Positions 10,693 to 20,598 of a stretch of 64,000 nt of DNA are shown here, in pieces (the first letter of the stretch is position 1; the number at the start of each line of letters is the position of its first letter). The notes under the pieces were generated by a model. The model saw only the letters and a program-made list of their open reading frames with translations, was not told where the DNA came from and did no database searches. A program made the translations under genes and the position numbers. This DNA is from Flammula alnicola (Eukaryota > Basidiomycota > Agaricomycetes > Agaricales > Strophariaceae): positions 124,001-188,000 of the forward strand of contig JADNRV010000084.1 of assembly GCA_015499995.1 (NCBI GenBank), read 5' to 3'.

Positions 10693-12336
10693 ATGTCAAC
10701 CGATCAACTAGACACAAATCAAGCAAAGTTGGACAAGATATTGCAGAAGAAACGAAATTATGAGGCGGAGCGCGAAGCTTTATTGCTCCAGATTGAAGAG
10801 CTCGATGCAAAAATAATCGGTGCCCAGGCCGAATACGGTGCCAGGGTTAACAGCGATATACCTATTCTGACCCTCCCGACCGAGATTACTCGCCTGCTAT
10901 TTCAGTACGCTCTTGCAGAAAATTTCGAGGATGAATCTCGAGTGAAGGCGGACGAGGATGGTGATGAAGAGGACGAAGAGAGCGATGAAGAGGACAAATA
11001 GAGCGATGAAGAGGATGAAGAGAGCGATGAAGAAGACAAGGAAAGCAAGGAGATTGCAACGGATTCTCTGATAGAGGTCGTCATTTCGCACGTCTGCCAC
11101 CAATGGCGATCGATCTCCGTCGCAATCCCGGAGCTGTGGACAACCTTCTGCTACGACGGTCCTCGCGCGAGCAAAGTTCCGCTGGATCGACTTGACGCAT
11201 ATTTGCAGAGATCCGAAAACCGATTGCTGGAGCTATGGTTCAAATTTAGGGGTGCGGGGAAAGATGAAGGCCATCTCACGATGTTGGAGAAGGCAATAAC
11301 ACATGTCGCTCGCTGGCAACGCGTTACTATCATATCAGACAGGAAAACCCCTATCCTCCGCCTTCTTCCTCAGTTGCGCTCTCTGCATGCGCCCAACCTC
11401 GAGTATTTCGCCATGTGTCCTGACGTGCATGCAATCGAATCAGCCTCACCTACGAAACTTCGACCTCTTATCATTGGAGGAGGCGCGCCCAAGCTAACTT
11501 CTGTGTGGATGGACGGCTCGAGTCCTTACACCTGTCTACCACCATTATCCAACATCACGACTCTTCCTATTGAAAAGGTCGTATACGCATTGGACCCCAA
11601 ACTTTCCTGGCCCGCTTTCCTCGGCATACTATCTATACCGACTTTAACCAACCTTTCCTTGGTTGGAGGAACATTCGAGCTTCCACATTCATTTCCTGAG
11701 ATCGATCACGTTGCCATGAACAACCTCAAACATCTCCGCTACAGCAGCTGCGACAACATGGGTAGGCTGCTGGCAGTGTTGAGAGCCCCATTGCTCGAGA
11801 CCCTCATCATCCAGAATTCTCGGATTGCGTCGTTGATGATAGCCCTAGAATTACCGGTCCCATTCCCATCATTGCGCTCTCTCTGGCTTGTAGGGATTCC
11901 GCCTCCGTATATATCGGAAGCGAGCGATCTCGTTCACAAAACCTGTTTTGCAACACACGTATTCATCTCCCATGAGACTGTCAATAAGAGCTTCTTACGG
12001 AGCATGGACGCCCTCCCTACAGAAATGGACGTGAAATGTTGGCCCAACTTACAAGTTCTCACCTGCAACCTGCCCTGCGCTAAATGGATATACACGTACC
12101 TGAGTGTCGCAGAAACGCTACCAAGCAAGTCATGGACTCTCCGGGTTGCGGGAGAGCACATCAGTCGCTGGAGAGAACATTACCCTGGGCCATTCTCGGC
12201 TCTAGCAAAGATCTGTACGGTGGACGAAATAGACTCTCAATTAGATATCGTGGATAGAACTTGGCCACCTTATGAAGGTAACATTGGATATCTAGTTGAC
12301 GACAACGATCCTTTCCGGATCACAACTTTACATTAG
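10693..12336 (+). pseudogene. F-box-like protein interrupted by an in-frame stop
   Basis: The reading frame runs from 10693 to 12336 without introns and is interrupted once, by TAG at 10999-11001. It opens with a coiled coil (LDKILQKKRNYEAEREALLLQIEEL in register, about residues 12-40). An F-box-like segment follows (ILTLPTEITRLLFQYAL), then an acidic D/E/S run. After the stop come the second half of the F-box (VCHQWRSISVAIPELWTTF) and a long leucine-rich region of LRR type. The stop sits where two near-identical acidic repeat units meet: one reads GACAAATAG, the other GACAAGGAA. The piece after the stop could start at ATG 11203, but that would lack the whole F-box. Either a recent nonsense allele or a sequence error; otherwise the gene is intact. 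F-box proteins recruit substrates to SCF ubiquitin ligases. Confidence 0.7.
10999..11001 (+). other. Premature TAG codon inside acidic repeat
   Basis: In-frame TAG between two near-duplicate units encoding SDEEDK-type residues. The frame is otherwise open for 306 bases before and more than 1.3 kb after. Confidence 0.75.
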
Positions 12337-12709
12337 TGCTTTCCGGTATCTTTGTAGATTCACCGCATCGTTAACTCCTCTGAACGTACACGGTAGTGAA
12401 GGTTCAGTAGCCAGTACGATTCAGTCGGCGTTTTGATGTGACGAAAAACATATCCAAGTTTCAATCCGAAGATTCAAAACTATATTCAGGAAGGTTATGC
12501 TACTGACAGTTCAAGTTAAAAATTTCATGCATAGAGGTGAAGAGGCGGGTGTTAAAGTCAAACTTTTCAAACACCCTATCAATGATGGTATTGTAGGTCA
12601 ACTCGTGGAGGATGGGACGAGTCCGAGACCTGTAAAGACGGTTCAGTGAACACTTTCACACTGGAAGGAAAGAGCGAAAACGCTACCGATTTTCAAGTGG
12701 ATTAATGTG
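12337..12709 (-). other. Possible extra 3' exon of the F-box gene
   Basis: On the minus strand, 12634-12517 encodes a convincing peptide with RPILHELTYNTIIDRVFEKF. It lies behind a TTTACAG acceptor and ends in TAG. It stays in the same frame as the preceding exon of the 12710-14338 gene only if that gene's TAA at 12710 is ignored or spliced out. An alternative donor before the TAA would need a 117-nt intron. Either that longer intron is used or the C-terminus has been truncated by a nonsense change. Confidence 0.4.
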
Positions 12710-14338
12710 TTAATAGCGATCCTCCTGCTTCATTGTGTAATCAAACTTGAATGCCTGACTGTTGAGAAGACCGCGAAAATTCTTTCGCACAAACTCCTCG
12801 AGACAACCCCTCCAGTCTTCGTCATGGTCTTCAATGTCGCTGGGTTCAGTGTCTGGCCCAACAAATGGGGGAGGGTAGCGGAAGTCAAATACAATACGTC
12901 GCGCCACGGGTCCATGCAACTGAACTAAGGCATCTTTAAGTATTGCCCAGTCTTCGTGAAAGTACGAAGTTGGGCGAGTTGCATGCATGTAACGGGTGTC
13001 ATATGACTCGGAATCATCATCGCTGTTCTCGTCTTCCGATTCAGAGTTGCCCTCGTCCTCGTCCTCGTCATTGTCGCTGCTATCTAAGACTATCTTGTAT
13101 GATCCCAAGATAAAATATGATTGTAAGCTCGTCTAGTGTGGTTCTGGATTTGGACATTGTCTTAAGAAGCGAGCAAATTTCAGAGGAACCAATTGGCAAT
13201 TCGACCACAAGCGGCACCTCCAGTGTTTTTAACATGGAGAAAATGGATAAATCAATTGGCCCGGGAAATGGCTGGCGAACTAGAGTTGCAATATCTGATA
13301 AGCTCGCGAACATACAGAGCCACGAAGGAGAGAAAGAAGAGACAAACAAACATACCGTTGCCGGGATAGCTCCAGAAACCCCATGACAAGTGCCTCAGCG
13401 AGTTTCGAGCGATGTTCATGACCTCCCAGACTGCCTGAAGGTCTTCCTCATCATTGTCTGCACCTGCTCGAATGTGTAAGCCATTCAGACGACGCAAATC
13501 CAGCAATGGATGCATAGGGTGGAAAAGTCTTTCGTGAAGTTTTGTCTTGGAGTATTGCGAGAGCCCAAGGGATAGGAGTTGCGGCTGCCGCATGCTACCA
13601 GGATTTGTTCCGGCGTCCATCGTCGAACATGCCTGAAGATGAACACGATTAAAATTGAGCGTCCTGAGGTTAGAACAAATTGAAAAGAGAGCGGGTGGGA
13701 TATTGTCGACATTTTGAAGGTCCAGCGTTGTGAGCTGGGATAAGAAACAAGGGTCGCGAGGATGCCGCTGTGTTTGAAGCAAAGGGAATATCCTTCCCCA
13801 ATCCAATAATTCTGGTCCAAGAGAATAGGATCTGCCGATCAGAAAGAGCGATTTTAGGTTCGGAAGAATCTTGAGAAGCTTTTTAAGGCTGCTGTCTTGT
13901 ATCTGGTCTACCACGCTCGCATAAGGGGAAACCCATAGCTGTAGACGGCCGACATAAGATGCAATCATTGGAAATCGTCGAAAATGAAGGTACTGGGGCA
14001 GAAATTGATCCTCGGAATCTTTCCTTGACAAGACGAAGAAGTGAAGGCTTGAAAAGATCCATTTCTGGGACTGACGACGGAACGATGTGCACGTCAGCGA
14101 ACAGGCCTTTAGATCTTGCAGGCGTGTAGTATGGTCGTTTGATCCAGGTGGCAGGTCAGCCAGTTGGTCGATGATGTTGTCAATAATTTCTTGAGAAAGG
14201 ATGGTCGTAATAGATGGGGGTGTTAGACCTGTAATGCACGCATTTATGAAATTTTGAGTATCAAATCATTACAGTGTACTCACTTCTGGCCATTGTTCTC
14301 GATAATCTTTTGGGCTGCCTGACTGATCTGCCCTTCAT
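12710..14338 (-). CDS. F-box/LRR-like protein
   Basis: Exon 1 is 14338-14284 and exon 2 is 14228-13356; a third begins at 13279. The introns are 55 and 76 nt with correct GT-AG ends and matching phase. The start is MKGRSVRQPKRLSRTMARS. The F-box-like motif follows at about residue 27 (ILSQEIIDNIIDQLADLPPG, then LKACSLTCTSFRRQSQKWIF). Next comes a leucine-rich LRR-like body (LKKLLKILPNLKSLFLIG, LTTLDLQNVDNIPPALF), and the gene ends with a strongly acidic segment and an HEDWAILKDAL helix. Between exon 3 and the acidic exon (about 13100) the frame must change by one, and I could not place a convincing intron there. A short intron or a frameshift is possible. Likely an SCF adaptor; substrate unknown. 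Confidence 0.6.
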
Positions 14339-14639
14339 TCTGGACAAATAAAATATGCAGGTTTCAAATTAGGTTCTTAGTAAACTGTCGTTGGCAGTTA
14401 AAACAAAGGTTTAGTTGGTGGTGCTGATGGTGAAAAGTGTGCACAATAGTATGTTGGAGGGTCACCAAAGGGTAACAAGTAGTGGCCGCGGAATCCATTG
14501 ACCTCAAAAGGTAACAGATGTCAACAAAGCGCATTCGCGTTGAAACATGTCGCTGTGAACCTGGTTTGACCACTATTCTGTGCAGCATTGGATGCTCCCT
14601 CAATCTCCCCCATCTCCAGCTTAGTAAGTGGAAGGGTCT

Positions 14640-15800
14640 TCGAAATGTGAATCCAGACTACTTAATTTCCTTGTCACATAGATTATATCGGAAACGGAAG
14701 CACGCGATGCCAAGTTGCCACATCTACGGAAAATCCAACAGGAGCAAGAAACAGAATGCGACGTTTTGGTCAAGTAACTCAAGGAAGTCAAAAGCTGAAT
14801 TTTGAAGACCAAGATCGAGTACGCTAGGATATACAAATGGGCATATACGAGCTCTTGCCCTCCCGGCTGAAATCGCATGCGCAATCTTGCGGCTAAAATC
14901 CTTCTCCTTTTCGAGTTTCCTCAGTCACAGAGGATCGGAGAAAAGCGGAAATAAAACTCTCGCATATCTGTCGGTTACGGCGCCCCTTTGCCCTTACATT
15001 TCCAGCATTATGGTCTACTTTCGCCTATGATGACTGGGATCCATTGCGCCAGCTGTTTCCGATCGATTGTCTTTCAGCATATCTGGAGAGATCACAAAGT
15101 CAACCATTATAGATATCTCGCTCAAGATTAATTATGGCCCCGAACTCACAGACCTTTCAGCTGATCGCCACATGGTGGACGTACTGGTATCACAGGCATC
15201 ACGCTGACGCCATTTCCCTCTGCACATTGACCGACCGTGGTCCGCTCATCACCTTTTTGCACGGCTTCAGAATGTTTCCACCCAAAATCTCGAATTATTA
15301 GAAATTTACGCGCGCAACTACCAGGTATCCAATGCAACCAATCGACAAGAACCGGCAGTCCTTCGCCATGGCTTCTGAGGAGGCACACCACACCCATATT
15401 AACCACGGTCAGAATGGATTCCTGTTCTTTTATGGCTTGTATGTCACCAACTAACGTTACGACGCTTCCAGGGTTGCTGGCCTTAAAAAATTGCTGTTTG
15501 ATTACTGCTTGTTTCCCATAGACCCACTCGTCGCGCGTACCGGTGATGCCGACTATTCCCCACATGACTATGAGCTCTTCGGTGACGATTCTCCCTTTCT
15601 CCTTCCTCATGGAACAAGCTCTGTCTATCATCATCTCAGGTAACGAGGGCCAGTCTTCTAGCAGGGTTATCAATGATACGGTTGAACACTTCCTGGCAAC
15701 TTTTTTTTTGATCATTCCTTGAGGCTTATGATGCACATATTCTCAGTACCTGGCCTTGTAGAATGCCGCTTCACAGAGTTGAATCGGTACTGCCAATTGG
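14640..15800 (+). pseudogene. F-box gene wreck
   Basis: On the plus strand, fragments of the usual Agaricomycete F-box protein follow one another in changing frames. First a coiled-coil piece with stops (KLPHLRKIQQEQETE), then an F-box second half (HICRLRRPFALTFPALWSTF) at about 14958-15020. Next SADRHMVDVLVSQAS, and then HHLFARLQNVSTQNLELLEIYARN at about 15245-15330. Each piece is open for 30-60 codons and then stops or shifts. The order is collinear with intact F-box genes, so this is one dead copy. A 196-codon minus-strand frame across the same stretch is fortuitous. Confidence 0.6.
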
Positions 15801-16859
15801 CACTAGATGAGGATCCAAGCCCGAAAAAAAAATGACCCAGAATTATGGAAAAAGGCGGTTTTTTTTTGGAAAGAACATCCTTCGACAATATTGGTATTGA
15901 TTTTACACCTTGGCCTCCTCATCACCCTACGATCTTTCATATTTCTGAATATCTTTTCCTTACATATGAATGAGCTGACGATCTTATGTTCTATGATTTG
16001 ATCACATTGATTTGACGTGGATAATTTTCATAAACTTTGACGCACATTCACTAGAAATCTAACAGTGATTTTTTCGTTACGTTCTCAAGTCTCAACCGAG
16101 GAATATAGCATTAATTGCCTAAGAGTTGCTGCTTGAGGCGAGACATAATTAGTGGCGTTATTTCGCAAGGCTGAAGCATCTTGCTTTCTTCTGTTATTGA
16201 ATGTTTTCCCAATTTCTCCCTCTCGCGGAAGCGCCTTCTGTGGAGAGGCATGTAAAGTACATATTATAAAACTGAGCGCCGGTGAAGGAACTCACAGTCC
16301 TCAATTGTGTGCATCCAGGTGTCCTCCGCTGCTCCGATTGATATTGGTAACCCGATGCCATCGACAACACACGTACTTACAAAGGATATACAGTTGTTGC
16401 TTGAATGGAAGACCTTCGCCCTAAGACTTCCACGCAGTCTTCAGCCGTACATCATGGCGACTATGATGATAAGGGTAAGAAGAGATCTTTCTTGACATTA
16501 ATTATGCGAGCAGGCATGACTTGCTTATTGCTCGACAAACGTTCCTGAAGCAAGGACTGTACGCAAGGATTCGGCCAAAGCCAGTTTTAATCAAATGCTT
16601 GCTGTCGCTTCCTACTCTAGGCAGTCATAGGCCGAGTGCATCCGGCGGAGGACTAACGGCGTCGACGTGAGAGACGAGAAAAAGCCTGAAAATAGCCAGT
16701 GGATGACTTTTATACACATAAATCCTTCTTTCCTTCTATCATTCGAATACAGCGCCCACATACACAAACCCCAAGTGTCCCGTGGCCAAGTTTTAAGCTC
16801 CAGGGGGCCTCAAGGCTCCGCAGCGAGCTCAACTATTATAGTTCAGTCAAACTAACTCC
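15801..16859. other. Spacer, nothing recognised
   Basis: AT-richer DNA with only short open frames on either strand. It lies between the F-box wreck and the left end of the duplicated P450-like block. No repeat or terminal inverted repeat was seen. Confidence 0.35.
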
Positions 16860-17190
16860 CGCTTCTTGGGCGCCAATCATCAGTCACCCAACCAGGACGG
16901 TCTTATCGTACAAAAAATGTCGAGAGAAATTGCGCCAACTGTCAACTTGGCTCTATCTTCTCTACTGATTTTAAGAGGAAGTAAAGGAAGGCACAACCCG
17001 CTGCGTCCAGTGGTATCAATGTCCTTCGTCCATATGATCATAGGTGTTTTGAAAGTAGTAGCGGTTGGGATGTCAAATGCAACACGCATCAGTTGGCATG
17101 TGGCCCATGGGCCAATCTATCGGAAAGAAAACTCACTGCGGCTTGCTGCAACAGGATCCTTAGAAGCAAAGAAGTGGCTTGTGACCTGAT
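16860..17190 (+). pseudogene. Remnant of the upstream duplicated segment
   Basis: This stretch aligns by eye with 34690-35000. Shared runs are interrupted by indels, for example around CGCCAACTG..AACTTGGCTC and TGCGTCCAG..GTATCAATGTCC. In the second copy the matching segment lies at the end of a broken P450-like fragment. Here no usable start or frame remains. It marks the left side of the segmental duplication rather than a gene. Confidence 0.5.
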
Positions 17191-17326
17191 GTTAACTTGA
17201 CAGGCACCCATGAATGAATGTATGGATACTTCCGCAAGCTGCAGCCACGGTTGCTGGCTTTGGCGTATCTCTGCGGCCTTCTAGCTCTTAAAAGAGGCAT
17301 CTCCACAGGCAATTGAGCCAGAAACC

Positions 17327-18520
17327 ATGAATGCCCTGCTTCTCATCGCAAGCGGTACACTACCAATTGTTCTAACACTGCTATATCAACGCAGTGTCTT
17401 CACCTTCAAGAAAAAGGCGACTTACGATCGTTTAGTCCACAGAGTAAAAGATATCCTCCATCCATCTAGTTTGACGCTCCAAGAAATGCTCTATGAACGG
17501 GCGGAGTCGAACCAGAGGCTGATTAGAGCCCTTGGGCTTTCCAATACCTTCGTTAGCGCAGAAGAAGCAGTCCACAAGGACTTTGTTACGCGCGCTCGTC
17601 GTCTCCTGAGCGCTGCTCAGCGAAAGGGCTGGCACCATTTTCAAACCATAGCCCGCGAAGCGGCACAGTGGCAACTCCAGTGTTCTCAACAACCCTTCGA
17701 CTCTCTCATCCAGAACATAACCCTTGTCACCATCCTCGCAGGTATATTGGGAGTTGAAGGCCCAATACAATCTTTTCCGCATGAGGATATCGCCCTCGTT
17801 GCCAACAACATAACAGCACTCTGGGCGCTTTCCAAGAAGCCAGATCCTATCCCTTCACACCTTCTCGAACAGCTCACAGAGCACCTGCGGCGTCTCGTTC
17901 CTGATGAAGAAACGTTCCCGGTTCCGTTGGACTTCGTCGTTCCTGCTTGGGAGACGCTTTGGCGCGTCGTGGCAACCACAGTCGCATATTCGCATGACAA
18001 CGACGAGATTCGAGGAGCGTTTGCTGCTTTCAGCGCCTGCCCAACTGACGAAACTTTTCGAGGTGGCGAGGCAAGCGGGAATGTGGATGTGAAGAGTGTC
18101 ATCGCCGAAGCCATGCGGCTCCACCCGCCATCGAAGCACATCGGTCGATCCACACAGCGCGAGTGGTGTCCGCCATTCGTCGCAAGATGGCTTCCATCAC
18201 GCATTATTCGAGTTAACCAAAATGCAGACATTGCGGCGCTGCTGCGAAGCGACGATGTATGGGGCCCAGATGCGGACGCATTTCTTCCTCGCCGACATGA
18301 CCCGCAGCACATCCTTCCCCAGCAAAGGGAAACTTTGACGTTTGCATTTGGACATGGTCCACTCCGTTGTGTCGCCGCCTCCTGGGCTCCAATGGCCGCG
18401 GCTGTCATCTCAGGGGCCGTACTCGACCATATAGGTTCCAGTGGACATGTGTTGGTGACTGGTCCACATATAGGTGGTCGAGCAGGTTGGAATGGTTGGT
18501 TGTTGAAGAAGGCCGAATGA
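17327..18520 (+). CDS. Compact cytochrome P450-like protein (copy A)
   Basis: Single exon, 397 aa, starting MNALLLIASG with a hydrophobic N-terminal anchor (residues 2-20). The K-helix ExxR is E261-R264 within EAMRLHPP. The haem-loop FAFGHGPLRC places the cysteine ligand at residue 348, followed by the expected helix start. The segment at about 311-322 (VWGPDADAFLPRR) stands where the PERF motif is normally found. The protein is about 100 residues shorter than usual microsomal P450s, and no [AG]Gx[DE]T[TS] I-helix motif is seen, so oxygen activation may be altered. A closely similar copy lies at 35155-36351. Both copies are followed by a minus-strand F-box gene or relic. Substrate unknown. 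High-confidence gene; activity uncertain. Confidence 0.8.
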   Translation: MNALLLIASGTLPIVLTLLYQRSVFTFKKKATYDRLVHRVKDILHPSSLTLQEMLYERAESNQRLIRALGLSNTFVSAEEAVHKDFVTRARRLLSAAQRKGWHHFQTIAREAAQWQLQCSQQPFDSLIQNITLVTILAGILGVEGPIQSFPHEDIALVANNITALWALSKKPDPIPSHLLEQLTEHLRRLVPDEETFPVPLDFVVPAWETLWRVVATTVAYSHDNDEIRGAFAAFSACPTDETFRGGEASGNVDVKSVIAEAMRLHPPSKHIGRSTQREWCPPFVARWLPSRIIRVNQNADIAALLRSDDVWGPDADAFLPRRHDPQHILPQQRETLTFAFGHGPLRCVAASWAPMAAAVISGAVLDHIGSSGHVLVTGPHIGGRAGWNGWLLKKAE

Positions 18521-18599
18521 AGAGGTCCTGTAAAATAAAAAAAATTGCAAGGTTGGTGTAGCAGATACGTACTGGACCAAATAAATATTACAAACTGAA

Positions 18600-18930
18600 T
18601 TTCACCGCCAAGGTATTTCAGCTATGCTAGCGCCAACCACCGTTTCTGCTTCATGAAGTTCGACCATGCAGAACATAGTTAAAAGAATACGAAGAAGGCA
18701 TGAATAATCGTCTTCACACAAAGAGCGATGGCAAGCCATATCCACTTAACAGCGGAGCACTCTTCTGTTCGTCGGCCATACTTTGGAGCAAGGGCTCTCG
18801 GATCCAGTGTTTCTTGAATGCACTGAAATGAAAAAGTTTTTGATGCGTCGGTGTTCTGGTGTGCGTTCAACCAAGTCTGCGAAGGCATAGAGTTGAGCAT
18901 GTCCAATGACAGAGACGAATTGAAATTACT
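18600..18930 (-). pseudogene. Truncated copy of the 36428-37378 F-box gene
   Basis: On the minus strand this matches the last codons and the N-terminal third of the F-box-like gene at 36428-37378 (shared DPRALAP.YGRRTE and HAFFVFF). About 430 bases of the middle are deleted: the join lies near 18680, where GCAGAACATA runs directly into a segment found near 36935 in the intact copy. The homology stops near 18925, inside the N-terminal part, so the start and F-box are lost. Confidence 0.7.
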
Positions 18931-19067
18931 TCTTTTTACTATTAGAACTTGATTAGAACCATCCCATTAAGTAGAGAGCATGGAGCGAGCAATCTTTCTC
19001 TAGGCCCGGAACCAGCGAACAAACAAAGCCAAACCTGGTTGCACAAATCCTATCAGTAACTTTCTTA

Positions 19068-19163
19068 CAGCTGATTCCGAAAACTATGTCAGTGTTGGTT
19101 TTTTTTGCGTCGGTCCATCAGCAATATAGGATATTCAGGCACTGACCAATATGGTAAGGTGGT
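19068..19163 (+). repeat. Left terminal inverted repeat (96 bp perfect)
   Basis: Perfect reverse complement of 22678-22773, including an eight-T run. The outer end is CAGCTG next to TA. Confidence 0.9.
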
Positions 19164-19312
19164 CGCGAGGTGTCTTGATTCGAGAATGGAGCGCACATGG
19201 CCGATGAGCCGCGAGCGCAGCTGTGCTGTGGAGGTGTCACATGTCACAATCATCGAGTAGCTGCGATTTCGATAAGATAATTCTTTACCCTCCCATATAA
19301 CTCTGACTAGAC

Positions 19313-20451
19313 ATGGTTTATCGACATATCAGTGAAGACATGAAGAACCGCGTCCTCTGGTTGCTTGATAATGGTGATATACCTGATCTTGAAGACATTG
19401 CAGACATATTTGGAGTTTCCGAGAGGAGTATTTACCGTTGGAAATCAAACATGGTGAACTACGGCTCCGTCATTCGTCCTCCGAACCCATCTCGAGGCCG
19501 CCCACGTATTCTCAATGCGGACCAAACACACGATCTCCTCACACTGCTTCAAGAAGCTCCCGAAATGTATCTAGACGAGCTTCAAGACTGGGTAGCAATT
19601 TCACACGAGTTATCTATCTCGAAGACAGCGCTTCATGTTCTCATCCATGATATCGGAATTTCGTACAAAGTACTTCGAAAAGCGGCATCTGAGAGAGATG
19701 AGGTTGCACGGGAAGAATTTAGGGAGTTCGCAAGGAATAATCTCGTTGCCTCGATGATTATCACTGCGGACGAATCCAGCAAAGATGGCCGCACAATCTT
19801 TCGTAAACGCGGACGTGCACCTCAAGGCCACCGTGCTATAATCGATGCTGATTTCGTGCGAGGTGATCGGTATAGTCTCCTTGCAGCAATTAGTGTTGAA
19901 GGATTCATTGGAACTCGTGCCGTTCAGGGGTCAGTTGACGGTGATGAGTTCTTTGATTTTATTGTCGATGAAATTGTGCGTGTATTTGGGTATCCTTCAA
20001 TTATCTTCCTAACTTTGTGTTTCACAGCTTCCTCAAATGAAGCCATACCCTCAAGATCGTAGCGTATTGATTCTAGATAACTGCGCAATTCACAAAAGCG
20101 AGTATTTGCGTGCAATCATTGAGGATCAAGGTCAGAGTTATTTCTAAGTAGTGTGTTCTTTGGTGCGACTGATATATTACTCGAAAAAAAGGCTCTGTTC
20201 TTCTGTTCCTCCCGCCATATTCGCCAGATTTGAATCCAATTGAGGAGAGCTTCAGCTCGGGTGAGCAGACATTAAATTTTAGGGTTTGTACAGCTAACAA
20301 AAACAATGCATTTGAAGTGAAAGCCTGGATAAGAAGACACTGGAGACGGATGATGAACAGCGAAACACCTGAACTCGATCTCTTAGAAGCCTGTGGACAT
20401 GTCACACCAGAAATGGCGAGAGGATGGTTCACACACTCAGGATACCTTTAG
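19313..20451 (+). CDS. Tc1/mariner-like DD34E transposase
   Basis: Cut-and-paste transposase, 322 aa from four exons: 19313-19975, 20028-20130, 20192-20260 and 20318-20451. The introns are 52, 61 and 57 nt, all GT-AG, in matching phase. The N-terminal 60 residues are a helix-turn-helix with the ERSIYRWK recognition helix. A GRPR-type motif follows (SRGRPRILN, residues 60-68). The catalytic triad is visible: D153 in TADESSKD, D238 in LILDNCAIH, and E273 in [10 protein letters not shown], 34 residues after the second aspartate. It should bind the terminal repeats and excise the element in the nucleus. Three introns are unusual for the family but leave the frame intact. It begins 245 bases inside the left end and converges on the second gene. 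Confidence 0.9.
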
Positions 20452-20598
20452 ATATACAGCAAAATTGAATTTATTAGAACGAAGTCCATGCTTCACTAAA
20501 AGTGTGAGCGACATGTGAATCGTGAATATAAAGAGACTGGTATCTACTAGGTATCACGCAAAATTAAAAGGAGCATAGGTAAGAAGGAGCATCAAAAA

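Noticed and set aside
15146..15736. 196-codon minus-strand open frame
   Set aside because: It lies antisense to collinear plus-strand F-box fragments and has no domain. The plus-strand pieces match real F-box genes, so the long antisense frame is fortuitous.
17686..18408. 240-codon minus-strand frame opposite the P450-like gene
   Set aside because: It mirrors the GC-rich third positions of the sense gene. The sense frame has P450 motifs and the antisense frame has none. The same applies at 35260-35967.
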